From Bradyrhizobium sp. ORS 285 (lineage in GTDB: Bacteria; Pseudomonadota; Alphaproteobacteria; Rhizobiales; Xanthobacteraceae): a stretch of 64,000 bases of DNA. The stretch is taken from the NCBI RefSeq assembly GCF_900176205.1, contig NZ_LT859959.1, positions 5,291,001 through 5,355,000 of the forward strand, in the 5' to 3' direction. A model generated the notes under the pieces. It had not been told where the DNA came from. It saw only the letters and a list, made by a program, of their open reading frames with translations, and did not search any database. A program made the translations under genes and the position numbers. Shown here piece by piece: positions 52,257-60,886 of this stretch; positions within the stretch are counted from its first letter, which is position 1; each line of letters opens with the position of its first letter.

Positions 52257-53702
52257 ATGGCCGGTGAGTCCGGAAAGAAGCTGTTCGTCGGCCCACGCTT
52301 CCGCCGTATCCGCCAGCAGCTCGGCCTGTCGCAAACCCAGCTCGCCGAGGGGCTCGGCATCTCGCCGAGCTACGTCAATCTGATCGAACGCAACCAGCGG
52401 CCGGTCTCGGCCCAGATCCTGCTGCGGCTGGCAGAGGTCTACGATCTCGATTTGCGTGATCTCGCCACCGCGGACGAGGACCGCTTCTTCGCCGAGCTCA
52501 ACGAGATCTTCTCCGATCCGCTGTTCCGCCAGATCGAGCTGCCCAAGCAGGAGCTGCGCGACCTTGCCGAGCTCTGCCCCGGCGTCACCCATGCGCTGCA
52601 GCGGCTCTACGCGGCTTACGCCGAGGCCCGGCGCGGTGAGACCCTGGTCGCGGCGCAGATGGCCGACCGCAATGCCGGCGGCCATTTCGAGGCCAACCCG
52701 ATCGAGCGGGTACGCGACCTGATCGAGGCCAACCGCAACTACTTCGCCGAGCTCGAGCAGCAGGCGGAAGCCCTGCGCGATGCGCTCGACGTACCGGCCG
52801 AAGGACTTTACGCCGCACTCGCCGCGCGATTGCGCGAGAAACACTCCGTGCAGACCCGCGTGATGCCGGTCGATGTGATGCGCGAAACGTTGCGCCGCTA
52901 CGACCGCCATCGTCGTCAGTTGTTGATTTCCGAGCTGGTCGACGGACCCGGCCGCACCTTCCAGCTCGCGGTCCAGCTCGGCATGGCCGAGTGCCTGCCG
53001 CAGTTCGAGATCATCATCGGCCGGGCCGGCGCGATCGACGACACCTCGCGCCGGCTCTACCGCATGACGCTCGCGAGCTACTACGCGGCCGCCGTGATGA
53101 TGCCCTACGCGCCGTTCCTCGCTGCGGCGGAAGCGCTGAGCTACGACATCAACGTGCTGGCGCAGCGCTTCGGCACCGGCTTCGAGCAGGTCTGCCACCG
53201 CCTCACCACCCTGTCGCGCCCGAATGCGCGCGGCATCCCATTCTTCATGCTGCGCGTCGACAATGCCGGCAACGTCTCGAAGCGGTTCTCGTCCGGTACC
53301 TTCCCGTTCTCCAAGTTCGGCGGCACCTGCCCGCTGTGGAACGTGCATTCGACATTCGACACGCCGGACCGTCTGCTCAAGCAGATCATCGAGCTGCCGG
53401 ACGGCTCGCGCTATTTCTCGATCGCCCAGATGGTGCGCCGTCCAGTCGCGCCGCATCCGCTGCCGCAGCCGCGCTTCGCCATCGGCCTGGGCTGCGAGAT
53501 CAGGCATGCGTCGCGCCTCGTCTACGCCGCCGGCATGGACCTGGAAAAAACCGAAGGCACCCCGATCGGCGTCAACTGCCGGCTCTGCGAGCGCGAAAAC
53601 TGCGCCCAGCGCGCCGAGCCGCCGATCACCCGCACGCTCATCCTGGACGAGACGACGCGCCGCGTCAGCTCGTTCGCGTTCAGCAATGCGCGGGAGTTGT
53701 GA
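52257..53702 (+). CDS. XRE-family regulator with ScfR/RamB-type C-terminus
   Basis: A 481-residue transcription regulator. The helix-turn-helix is RIRQQLGLSQTQLAEGLGISPSYVNLIERNQRPVSAQILLRLAEVYDL (about residues 15-65). The middle resembles the IrrE/ImmA peptidase-like domain (YDINVLAQRFGTGFEQVCHRLTTL), without an obvious HExxH. The C-terminal DUF2083 part has a Cys cluster (GVNCRLCERENCAQRAEP). Related regulators (RamB, ScfR) control acetate, propionate and methylcitrate metabolism. ATG 52257 follows GGGAG. Confidence 0.88.
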   Translation: MAGESGKKLFVGPRFRRIRQQLGLSQTQLAEGLGISPSYVNLIERNQRPVSAQILLRLAEVYDLDLRDLATADEDRFFAELNEIFSDPLFRQIELPKQELRDLAELCPGVTHALQRLYAAYAEARRGETLVAAQMADRNAGGHFEANPIERVRDLIEANRNYFAELEQQAEALRDALDVPAEGLYAALAARLREKHSVQTRVMPVDVMRETLRRYDRHRRQLLISELVDGPGRTFQLAVQLGMAECLPQFEIIIGRAGAIDDTSRRLYRMTLASYYAAAVMMPYAPFLAAAEALSYDINVLAQRFGTGFEQVCHRLTTLSRPNARGIPFFMLRVDNAGNVSKRFSSGTFPFSKFGGTCPLWNVHSTFDTPDRLLKQIIELPDGSRYFSIAQMVRRPVAPHPLPQPRFAIGLGCEIRHASRLVYAAGMDLEKTEGTPIGVNCRLCERENCAQRAEPPITRTLILDETTRRVSSFAFSNAREL

Positions 53703-53896
53703 GGCCACGGCTCTCTCCACCGTCACGCCTGCACGGCCATCGCATTTAACAATCGGTGTTTTGGGCTCGTCTGTCTCCTCGTCGTCATGGCCGGGCTCGT
53801 CCCGGCCATGACGGAGTAACTAACGAGCAGGATTGTTCGCCACAACGCCCCGAATGTCTGAGGTAAAGACCGATAAAGCGGAAACTCGTGAGAAAA
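53703..53896. repeat. Intergenic stretch with GTCATGGCCGGG palindrome
   Basis: The short palindrome GTCGTCATGGCCGGGCTCGTCCCGGCCATGACGG lies at 53781-53814. It is related to the repeat at 41305 and could also serve as terminator of the regulator gene. The rest shows no gene. Confidence 0.6.
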
Positions 53897-54315
53897 CCCA
53901 TGCGGTCACGTTCTCGCGGCGCATCCGCGCCCGAGCCTTACTGATAGTTTGCCCCTCCGGAAACAGAGGGCGCAGGGAAGACCGGGAGCGCGCCGCCCCC
54001 ATGGCCCCCGTGCGTGAGAAAATGCACGGGGCAGGAACCACAGGTTTGGCTGGGACATCCCGGCCCTCCCTGCGCAATGGCTTTACGGCTTACTCCGTGC
54101 TCTCCCCAGGGACCGGCTGTCTTGCCCCTGTCGCCAGCGCCATCCTCGGCGCGGACTTGACCTCAGCTTCGGGAGGTCAGGACCACACGGCTTGACCGTG
54201 CGCACCGAGCTGTTCGTCCGCACGATTGCTCGCGCTGCAGCCCGACACACCCATCGCATCCCGCATCAACGCTCGTGACGACCGCGATACGCCCCATCCA
54301 ATCGAAGCGGGATGG
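53897..54315 (+). repeat. Dispersed repeat of about 420 bp, copy 2
   Basis: Aligns by eye with the reverse complement of 277-705, sharing blocks through most of its length (AGAGGGCGCAGGGA, CCATGGCCC, ACCACAGGTT, CCGGC, CAGCTTCGGG, GTCAGGA, CGTGACGA, GCGGGATGG). The copies differ by many substitutions and small gaps, so they are old or independently acquired. Open frames within are not credible genes. Confidence 0.6.
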
Positions 54316-54423
54316 GCATATACAACCATAATTTCTGGAAAAAAGAAAGTGGTTTTCGCCGCGATTGCGAATTTTTCGTACCGGTCGCGACGCCGCTCTC
54401 GACGACGGTGCTCGCGATGCGCC

Positions 54424-54480
54424 GTAGAGTAGGCAAAGCGGCCGGCGACAGCCGGTCGCGTGCCCACCATCGATCCGCGA
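54424..54480. repeat. Partial copy of the 139-bp palindromic element
   Basis: GTAGAGTAGGCAAAGCGGCCGG...GCGTGCCCACC corresponds to the left half of the elements at 784 and 1633. The right half, with its terminal inverted repeat, is missing. Confidence 0.6.
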
Positions 54481-54535
54481 ACGCGCAGATCCAGCTATGC
54501 GGTTTCGACGCGGGGTGGGATGATATGGGTCCCAG

Positions 54536-56482
54536 CTACCTCTTGGTCACTGTCTGTAAGACAGTGCCGATGACCTCCATCATCACCTTCTGCTGCTCAA
54601 GCTTCTGCACACGGTCCTTCTCTGCCTGCTCCAGCTTGGCAACCTCTGCCTGATAACATTGAGCCGCGCCAATATGCCCCAGCTCTGACGCCCGACGACA
54701 CAGTTCCATCTTCGTTTCCGACGGATTGGCCGACGTGGCCTGCCCGCGGTCGATCATCTCGGCCAAGCTGACCATGGAATCGACATCACCGGCCTGCACG
54801 CCCGATCGAAACAGCGATACGGCCTGCGCAGGATTGTTCTTGTCAGTCAGATGCATCCATCCCAGATTGTCGTAGGCGGCGGGGTAACGCCGCGAGACCA
54901 ACTCTTGAAACAGGGTGAACGCTCGCGTCCGATCCGAAAATTGCAACGCACGCGCGAGCTGATACTTGAAGCGCGGCTCGTTAGTAGCCTGCTTCACTGC
55001 AAGCTCGCATGTCTTCACGGCTTCGGAGGCCTGCGACTTCAGAACAGCAAACGAAACTCCGGGACCGGCCTTGTTCTTGTCGTTCGGATTGGCCGCCAAT
55101 TCGTCGCAGCGCTGGCCGGCCTCCGACGCGCGGGCTGCCTCAACCTCCCGGGACTTCCGCTCTTCCTCCTGCTTCTTCGCAAGCGCCTCCTTGGCGGCCG
55201 CATCGCGGGCGTCTCGTTCGGCTCGTGACTTTTCCAGCAGTTCCTTTTCCTTGCGGATGGCGTCCGCTCGCTCGGCGCTCTGCTTGTCGAACTTCTTGGC
55301 CTCCTCGCTGCCGAAGGGCAGAAGCTTCTCGCCCGTACGGGGATTGAATCCGGGACCATCGAAGAACTCGTAGTCGAGGCTGGCGCGCGAGAACCAGAGC
55401 AGAGGCTTCCCGGTCGCAGGATCGAACAGCGCCGTATCGCGATCGAGCGTCACCCGATTTGGAATGCGGGCGCTGTCGCCTCCGGGCAGCTTGCGATCCG
55501 GCAAACCGGCCTGCCCGTCCCCTCCCTTCGGTGTTGGTTCCTCACCTTGGCGGGGCGAATTTGGCGCCTTGGAGCCCCTCTTCTCCAGCCGGTCTTTCTG
55601 GAGGAAAAAGAACTCGCCAGCATTGTTTCGAACACTGAGCAGATACTGCCGCGGCGACATCCGTCTCTTCATCCCCGTCGCGGAGCGATATTCGTCGATC
55701 GATCGTCCGACATCGAGCATGATCTCGCTCAGCGAGGCAACGCCATCAGGAGCGGGCCGTCGCGTACCGCGCGCCGCCTCGATGAATGCCTTTGTGAACA
55801 GGCTCTCGCCTTGGCTCGCGAAGCTTTGCTCGTCCTCGACGCCTGCCGTCACCAGTTGATGCGCGGGTTGAGAGAGACGACTGATCGTCTGATCCCGGAC
55901 CGTGCCTTTCGCTTGTACGGCCGCAAGGCCGCTAAAGCACGCATCGAGAATGAACAGACTATGCCGCGATTGGCCGACATTCTCCGACCATTGCATGACG
56001 CGCGGCATGTCCAGCATCTCATCCCAATCCTCCTTACCGGCGGGCTTCAGGATGAGGTATCCGCGCTTCGAGCCGCCCGCGAGCTGCCTGGTCTCTCCGT
56101 GACCGGAAAAGTACAGCAGGAATCGATCATTGGCAGCAACGAGCTTCGGAAGCGTCTTCTCCATCAGCGTCTCGATCCGCGATCGAGATGCCCGCTCATC
56201 CGTCAACGTCACGATATAGTCGAATCCAGCATCGTCGCGCAGAAAGTCGCGCATCCGCTCAGCATCCGACGCGGGAGCATCTAGCTTCTGGTAGACGTCG
56301 TAGTCCCCCACCCCAATGACGACGGCGTAACTCTTGCCGAACTCGTTGCTCCCAAAGACGCTCTTGTAGACATCAGACCACGACGGCAACCCCGCCGGGC
56401 GGATATAGGTCTCGTCGATGCCCGCTGAGGCAATACCGGAGGTCAGAGCGAGAACAGAAAGCGCCAGCACCACCCGAAGCAT
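54536..56482 (-). CDS. Exported caspase-like (C14) protease with Sel1-type repeats
   Basis: A 648-residue protein. A signal peptide (residues 1-20) precedes a caspase p20-like domain (about 50-235) with an intact dyad: His128 in FLLYFSGHGE and Cys182 in FILDACFSG. Residues 280-395 are linker, with DPATGKPLLW and NPRTGEKLLPF repeats. A charged coiled coil follows (about 395-455). Sel1/TPR-like helical repeats are at about 505-610 (YPAAYDNLGWMHLTDKNNPAQAVSLF). It likely acts in the periplasm; its target is unknown. The small membrane protein gene lies 7 bp upstream. Confidence 0.85.
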   Translation of the reverse strand: MLRVVLALSVLALTSGIASAGIDETYIRPAGLPSWSDVYKSVFGSNEFGKSYAVVIGVGDYDVYQKLDAPASDAERMRDFLRDDAGFDYIVTLTDERASRSRIETLMEKTLPKLVAANDRFLLYFSGHGETRQLAGGSKRGYLILKPAGKEDWDEMLDMPRVMQWSENVGQSRHSLFILDACFSGLAAVQAKGTVRDQTISRLSQPAHQLVTAGVEDEQSFASQGESLFTKAFIEAARGTRRPAPDGVASLSEIMLDVGRSIDEYRSATGMKRRMSPRQYLLSVRNNAGEFFFLQKDRLEKRGSKAPNSPRQGEEPTPKGGDGQAGLPDRKLPGGDSARIPNRVTLDRDTALFDPATGKPLLWFSRASLDYEFFDGPGFNPRTGEKLLPFGSEEAKKFDKQSAERADAIRKEKELLEKSRAERDARDAAAKEALAKKQEEERKSREVEAARASEAGQRCDELAANPNDKNKAGPGVSFAVLKSQASEAVKTCELAVKQATNEPRFKYQLARALQFSDRTRAFTLFQELVSRRYPAAYDNLGWMHLTDKNNPAQAVSLFRSGVQAGDVDSMVSLAEMIDRGQATSANPSETKMELCRRASELGHIGAAQCYQAEVAKLEQAEKDRVQKLEQQKVMMEVIGTVLQTVTKR

Positions 56483-56489
56483 GGGACCA

Positions 56490-56696
56490 CTACCCCTTGC
56501 GATGTTGAAGCACCTGATAGATCGCGGACACGATACTTCCGATCATGGAGACGATCGACGTGACGAGTGACACGATGTTCACCCAATCGTCTCCTCCCTT
56601 GGCCTGAACGCCGGGCGGTAATCTGGTATCGTAATAGACATAGAACAGGACTGCAGCGAGCAACAGCAGTCCAATAGGAAGTATCTTCCTCGCCAT
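56490..56696 (-). CDS. Small membrane protein in operon with the caspase-like protease
   Basis: A 68-residue protein with two hydrophobic segments: KILPIGLLLLAAVLFYVYYD (about residues 4-23) and VNIVSLVTSIVSMIGSIVSAIYQVL (about 38-62), separated by a polar loop (TRLPPGVQAKGGDDW). The stop lies 7 bp before the protease start, so they are surely co-transcribed. ATG 56696 is taken; a TTG two codons upstream is possible. I know no family. It might anchor or regulate the exported protease. Confidence 0.6.
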   Translation of the reverse strand: MARKILPIGLLLLAAVLFYVYYDTRLPPGVQAKGGDDWVNIVSLVTSIVSMIGSIVSAIYQVLQHRKG

Positions 56697-57209
56697 CTGC
56701 AACTAGCCCCCGATACATTCACGCTGGTCAAAAAATACTTATTGCGCTGGCCGCCGGTGCTCCGCACCAACGAGCTCCAATCTGCTTACAGCTGATATCA
56801 TTGCACAGATCATCTGAAATGGAATAGGAATAAGGGAGCAATCCGGGATTGCGGGGCGTTCGGGTCGCCGACGATGATGTCGCGGCCCGAGATACACACG
56901 TCCGCACCTATGTCATATTGCCGTCTCGATCGAAGCTTTCTGGCTCGATAAGACAGGCTGAGGGCAGAGACACGCACGACGACGCCGAGGACCTACACGG
57001 CACGACGTCGTCCAGAGAACCCACTGTCCTTGAAGTGCAGGCGCCGCCATAAAGGCTCGGCCCACATCCGTATAAGATCGTCCATCCTCGAACGCGACCC
57101 GCGCCTACGGCCGAGACGCCGGGCTGCCGCTCAGCGTGCGTTCATGACACTTCGGACAATCTCGGGCCCATCATCGGCCGAATTGAAGTGGAACCGCAGG
57201 CCTCCATAA
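56697..57209. other. Gene-free stretch between the protease operon and opgG
   Basis: This 513-bp stretch is lower in GC on its left side (56700-56960) than the surrounding genes. Its short frames resemble no protein. It should contain divergent promoters for the protease operon and the glucan genes, but no convincing -35/-10 pair or operator was found. Confidence 0.4.
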
Positions 57210-57227
57210 ATGTTGCTCCGCAGTTCC

Positions 57228-58751
57228 ATGCAGCAAAGCGAGAATAAGTTGAATCGCCGTCAGTTCATTCAATCTGCGGCTGCGATCCCGGTCGCCGCAT
57301 CCTTGGTGCGGAGCGCATCAGCGGCGCCGGCGGCGCAGCCGTTCAGTGCGGCCTCGTTGCGCGATCTCGCGCGCGCGCTCGCCGCCAAGCCGTATGCCGC
57401 GCCGGACGACAAGCTGCCGGATGCGCTGGCGAAGCTGGACTATGATGCCTATCGCTCGATCCGCTTCCTGCCGGAGCACGCGTTGTGGCGCGACGAGAAG
57501 CTGCCTTTCCAGGCGCAGTTCTTTCATCGCGGCTTCATCTACAAGGATCGCGTCGACATCTACGAGGTCGAGAATGGACAGGCCAAGCCGGTCGCCTATC
57601 GTCCGGAGGATTTCGCGTTCGGTCCGCAGGTGCCGGCGTTTCCGGCCGCCGATCTCGGCTTCGCTGGCTTCCGCATTCACACGCCGATGAACCGGCCGGA
57701 CTACTATGACGAGGTCTGCGTCTTTCTCGGCGCGAGCTATTTTCGCGCGGTCGCCAAGGGCGAGCTCTACGGGCTGTCCGCGCGCGGGCTGTCGATCGAC
57801 ACCGGCGAAGCGAAGGGCGAGGAATTTCCCGTCTTCAAGGCGTTCTGGCTGGAGAAGCCGACGCAGGGCGCGACCGCGATGGTCGTGCACGCGCTGCTCG
57901 ACAGCAAGAGCGCGACCGGCTCCTACCGCTTCACCATCCGCCCCGGCGATACCACGGTGTTCGACGTCGAGGCCTCGCTGTATCCGCGCGTCGAGATCGC
58001 GCATGGCGGATTGGCGCCGATGACCAGCATGTTCCTGTTCGGGCCGAACGATCGCAGCGACAGCGACGACTTCCGCCCGGCCGTGCACGATTCCGACGGG
58101 CTCGCGATGTTCAACGGCAAGGGCGAGCAGATCTGGCGGCCCCTCAGCAATCCGCGCGACCTGCAGGTCAGCGTGTTCAACGACCTCAATCCGCGCGGCT
58201 TCGGCCTGATGCAGCGCGAGCGCAGCTACGCCGCCTATCAGGACCTGGAGTCGCATTTCGAGCAGCGGCCGAGCCTGTGGATCGAGCCGATCGGCGACTG
58301 GGGCGAAGGCGCCGTGGTGCTGTTCGAGATTCCGACCAAGCAGGAGATCCACGACAACATCGCCGCGTTCTGGCGGCCGAAGACGCCGCTCGCCGCCAAG
58401 GGCGAGCACAACATGACCTATCGCCTGCATTGGGGCCCGGACATGCCGAAGCCGCATGCGCTGGCGCGCTTCACCCGCACCGGTGTGGCAGCGCAAGGCG
58501 AAGGTCGGCTGTTCGTGCTCGAACTCGCGGGCGACGCGCTCAAGGGACTCGATCCCGCCGCCGTCAAGGCCGTCGTCAGCGCCGAGAAGACCGAGGTGAC
58601 GAACGTGGTCGCGCAGCCCAATCCCGAAACCGGCGGATGGCGCCTGAGCTTCCAATGCGCCGCCAAGGACGCTCCTGTCGAGCTCCGCGCCGAATTGTTC
58701 GCGAGCGACAAGCTCGTCTCAGAGACGTGGATCTACCGATGGACGCCGTGA
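57228..58751 (+). CDS. Periplasmic glucan biosynthesis protein, OpgG/OpgD type
   Basis: A protein of about 507 residues for the synthesis of osmoregulated periplasmic glucans. A twin-arginine signal (LNRRQFIQSAAAIPVAASLVRSASA) points to Tat export, as for OpgD. The mature domain contains typical blocks such as LDYDAYRSIRFLPEHALWRDEKLPFQAQFFHRGFIY, DEVCVFLGASYFRAVAKGELYGLSARGLSIDTG and DLNPRGFGLMQRERSYAAYQDLES. Whether it is OpgG or OpgD by function is uncertain. ATG 57210 is an in-frame alternative. The last codons overlap opgH. Confidence 0.92.
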   Translation: MQQSENKLNRRQFIQSAAAIPVAASLVRSASAAPAAQPFSAASLRDLARALAAKPYAAPDDKLPDALAKLDYDAYRSIRFLPEHALWRDEKLPFQAQFFHRGFIYKDRVDIYEVENGQAKPVAYRPEDFAFGPQVPAFPAADLGFAGFRIHTPMNRPDYYDEVCVFLGASYFRAVAKGELYGLSARGLSIDTGEAKGEEFPVFKAFWLEKPTQGATAMVVHALLDSKSATGSYRFTIRPGDTTVFDVEASLYPRVEIAHGGLAPMTSMFLFGPNDRSDSDDFRPAVHDSDGLAMFNGKGEQIWRPLSNPRDLQVSVFNDLNPRGFGLMQRERSYAAYQDLESHFEQRPSLWIEPIGDWGEGAVVLFEIPTKQEIHDNIAAFWRPKTPLAAKGEHNMTYRLHWGPDMPKPHALARFTRTGVAAQGEGRLFVLELAGDALKGLDPAAVKAVVSAEKTEVTNVVAQPNPETGGWRLSFQCAAKDAPVELRAELFASDKLVSETWIYRWTP

Positions 58752-60868
58752 GCGCACGCCTGCCGCGCCAGCCATTGGTCGAGCGTGGCGCGGAATTCCT
58801 CCCTGCGGAGGCGCCATGCACGATGGCGCCCTCGCCGCTCTCCGAACTGCCGTCCGGGACACGGGCGATCAGCAGCGGCATGGGCATTGCGCTGCGTCGC
58901 GGCCTCGTGCTCGCCGGCACCGCCGCGCTGACGGGCGCGGGCTGCGCCAAGATGTACGAGGTCGTCGAGGTCGGCGGCGTGACCGTACTGGAAGGCATGG
59001 TGCTCGTGCTGTTCACGATCCTGCTCGCCTGGATCGCCTTTGCATTCGTCACCGCGCTGGCGGGATTCGGCGTGATGCTGCTGCGGCCGCGGGAGACCAT
59101 CCCGATCGACACCAGCGGTCCATTGCCGACGCTCTCCCACCGCACCGCGATGCTGCTGCCGACCTACAATGAGGATCCTGACGCGGTGATGGTGCGGCTG
59201 CGCGCCATGATCGAGTCGGTGGGTGCAACCGGCCAGGCGGAGCAGTTCGACTGGTTCCTGCTCAGCGACACCACTGATCCCGACATCTGGATCGGCGAGG
59301 AGGCCGCGTTCCTGGCGCTGCGCGACGTTTGCGGCGACGCCCGCGTGTACTACAGGCACCGCGCCGACAATGTCGCGCGCAAGTCCGGCAACATCGCCGA
59401 ATGGGTGCGGCGGTTCGGTGCGGCCTATGCGCATATGATCATTCTCGACGCCGACAGCCTGATGAGCGGCGACACCGTGGTGCGGCTGGCCCACACCATG
59501 GAGCAGGCGCCGCAGGCCGCTCTGATCCAGACGCTTCCGGTGATCGTCAACGGCGGCAGCCTGTTTGCAAGGCTGCAGCAGTTTGCGGGCCGGCTCTATG
59601 GTCCCATCATCGCCTCCGGCAATGCCTGGTGGTACGGCGGCGAAGGCAATTACTGGGGCCACAACGCCATCATCCGCGTCGCCGCCTTCGCGCAGGATGC
59701 GGCGCTGCCGGAGCTATCAGGGCGAAAACCGTTCGGCGGCCACATTCTCAGTCACGACTTCATCGAGGCGGCGCTGATGCGGCGCGCCGGCTGGGGCATC
59801 TACATGACGGTGAAGCTCGGCGGCAGCTACGAGGAGGTGCCGCCGTCGCTGATCGACTATGCCGCGCGCGACCGGCGCTGGTGCCAGGGCAATCTGCAGC
59901 ATCTCGCGGTGCTGCCAGCGCGCGGGCTGCACTGGGTGTCGCGGCTGCATCTCTTGATCGGCATCGGCGCCTATGTCACCGCGCCGTTGTGGCTCGCCTT
60001 CCTCGTGCTCGGGATCCTGATCTCGCTGCAGGCCAACTTCGTCCGCCCAGAATATTTTCCCAAGGGCTTCGCGCTGTTTCCGTCCTGGCCGGCGCAGGAT
60101 CCGGTGCTCGCGGCGCAGGTGTTCGGCGCGACCCTCGGCCTGCTGATGATCCCGAAGCTGCTGGCCTGTCTCGCCACCCTGCTCACGCCAGCCGTGCGCC
60201 GTGGCTTCGGCGGGGCCCTGCGCCTGTGCGCGGCGTTGCTGGTCGAAACCGTGCTCGCCGCGCTGATCGCGCCGTCGATGATGATCTTCCAGTCGGTCGC
60301 CGTGATCGAGATCCTGCTCGGCCGCGATGCCGGCTGGCAGGTGCAGCGGCGCAGCGATGGCGGCATCAGCCGCCGCGAGATCGTCCGCAAGTTCACGCTG
60401 CCGACGGTGTGCGGCCTGGTGATGGCGGCCAGCGCTTATGCCGTCTCGTTGCCGCTGCTGGCCTGGATGTCGCCTGTCATCGCCGGCCTCGTGCTCGCGA
60501 TTCCGCTCGGCCTGCTCACCGCCGGCCGCGGCCTCGGCGCGCGCCTGTTCACGACGCCGGAGGATCGCACGCCACCGCCGGTGCTGCTGCGGGCCAAGGC
60601 GCTTGCGGAGGAGCATCAGCCGCAGCGGCTGCAAGCGCTAGCCGAGCTGCGCGAGAACGCCGCGCTCCGCCGCCAGCACCTCGCATCGCTGCCGCCGCCG
60701 CGATCGCGCGAGCCGGGCGACATCGACGTCGACCTCGCCACCGCCCGCGCGCGGATTGCCGAGGCCGGCACGTTCGCGCAGGCAACCCGCTTCCTGTCGC
60801 GCCGGGAAACGATGGCCGTGCTCAACGATGGCGCCGCGCTGGAGCAGCTCGTCGGGCTTCCCGCCTGA
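58739..60868 (+). CDS. opgH: Glucans biosynthesis glucosyltransferase OpgH
   Basis: A 709-residue inner-membrane GT2 glucosyltransferase that makes the beta-glucan backbone from UDP-glucose. Two helices near the N-terminus (about 53-70 and 80-115) precede the catalytic domain: TAMLLPTYNEDPDAVMVRL, FLLSDTTDPDIW, MIILDADSLMSGDTVV (DxD) and RDRRWCQGNLQH (QxxRW-type). Several C-terminal helices follow. ATG 58739 overlaps the upstream gene by 13 bp; GTG 58748, with a GTGA overlap, is an equally plausible start. The operon is opgG/D-opgH. Confidence 0.95.
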   Translation: MDAVSARLPRQPLVERGAEFLPAEAPCTMAPSPLSELPSGTRAISSGMGIALRRGLVLAGTAALTGAGCAKMYEVVEVGGVTVLEGMVLVLFTILLAWIAFAFVTALAGFGVMLLRPRETIPIDTSGPLPTLSHRTAMLLPTYNEDPDAVMVRLRAMIESVGATGQAEQFDWFLLSDTTDPDIWIGEEAAFLALRDVCGDARVYYRHRADNVARKSGNIAEWVRRFGAAYAHMIILDADSLMSGDTVVRLAHTMEQAPQAALIQTLPVIVNGGSLFARLQQFAGRLYGPIIASGNAWWYGGEGNYWGHNAIIRVAAFAQDAALPELSGRKPFGGHILSHDFIEAALMRRAGWGIYMTVKLGGSYEEVPPSLIDYAARDRRWCQGNLQHLAVLPARGLHWVSRLHLLIGIGAYVTAPLWLAFLVLGILISLQANFVRPEYFPKGFALFPSWPAQDPVLAAQVFGATLGLLMIPKLLACLATLLTPAVRRGFGGALRLCAALLVETVLAALIAPSMMIFQSVAVIEILLGRDAGWQVQRRSDGGISRREIVRKFTLPTVCGLVMAASAYAVSLPLLAWMSPVIAGLVLAIPLGLLTAGRGLGARLFTTPEDRTPPPVLLRAKALAEEHQPQRLQALAELRENAALRRQHLASLPPPRSREPGDIDVDLATARARIAEAGTFAQATRFLSRRETMAVLNDGAALEQLVGLPA

Positions 60869-60886
60869 GCGAGGAGGCGCGCCGCA

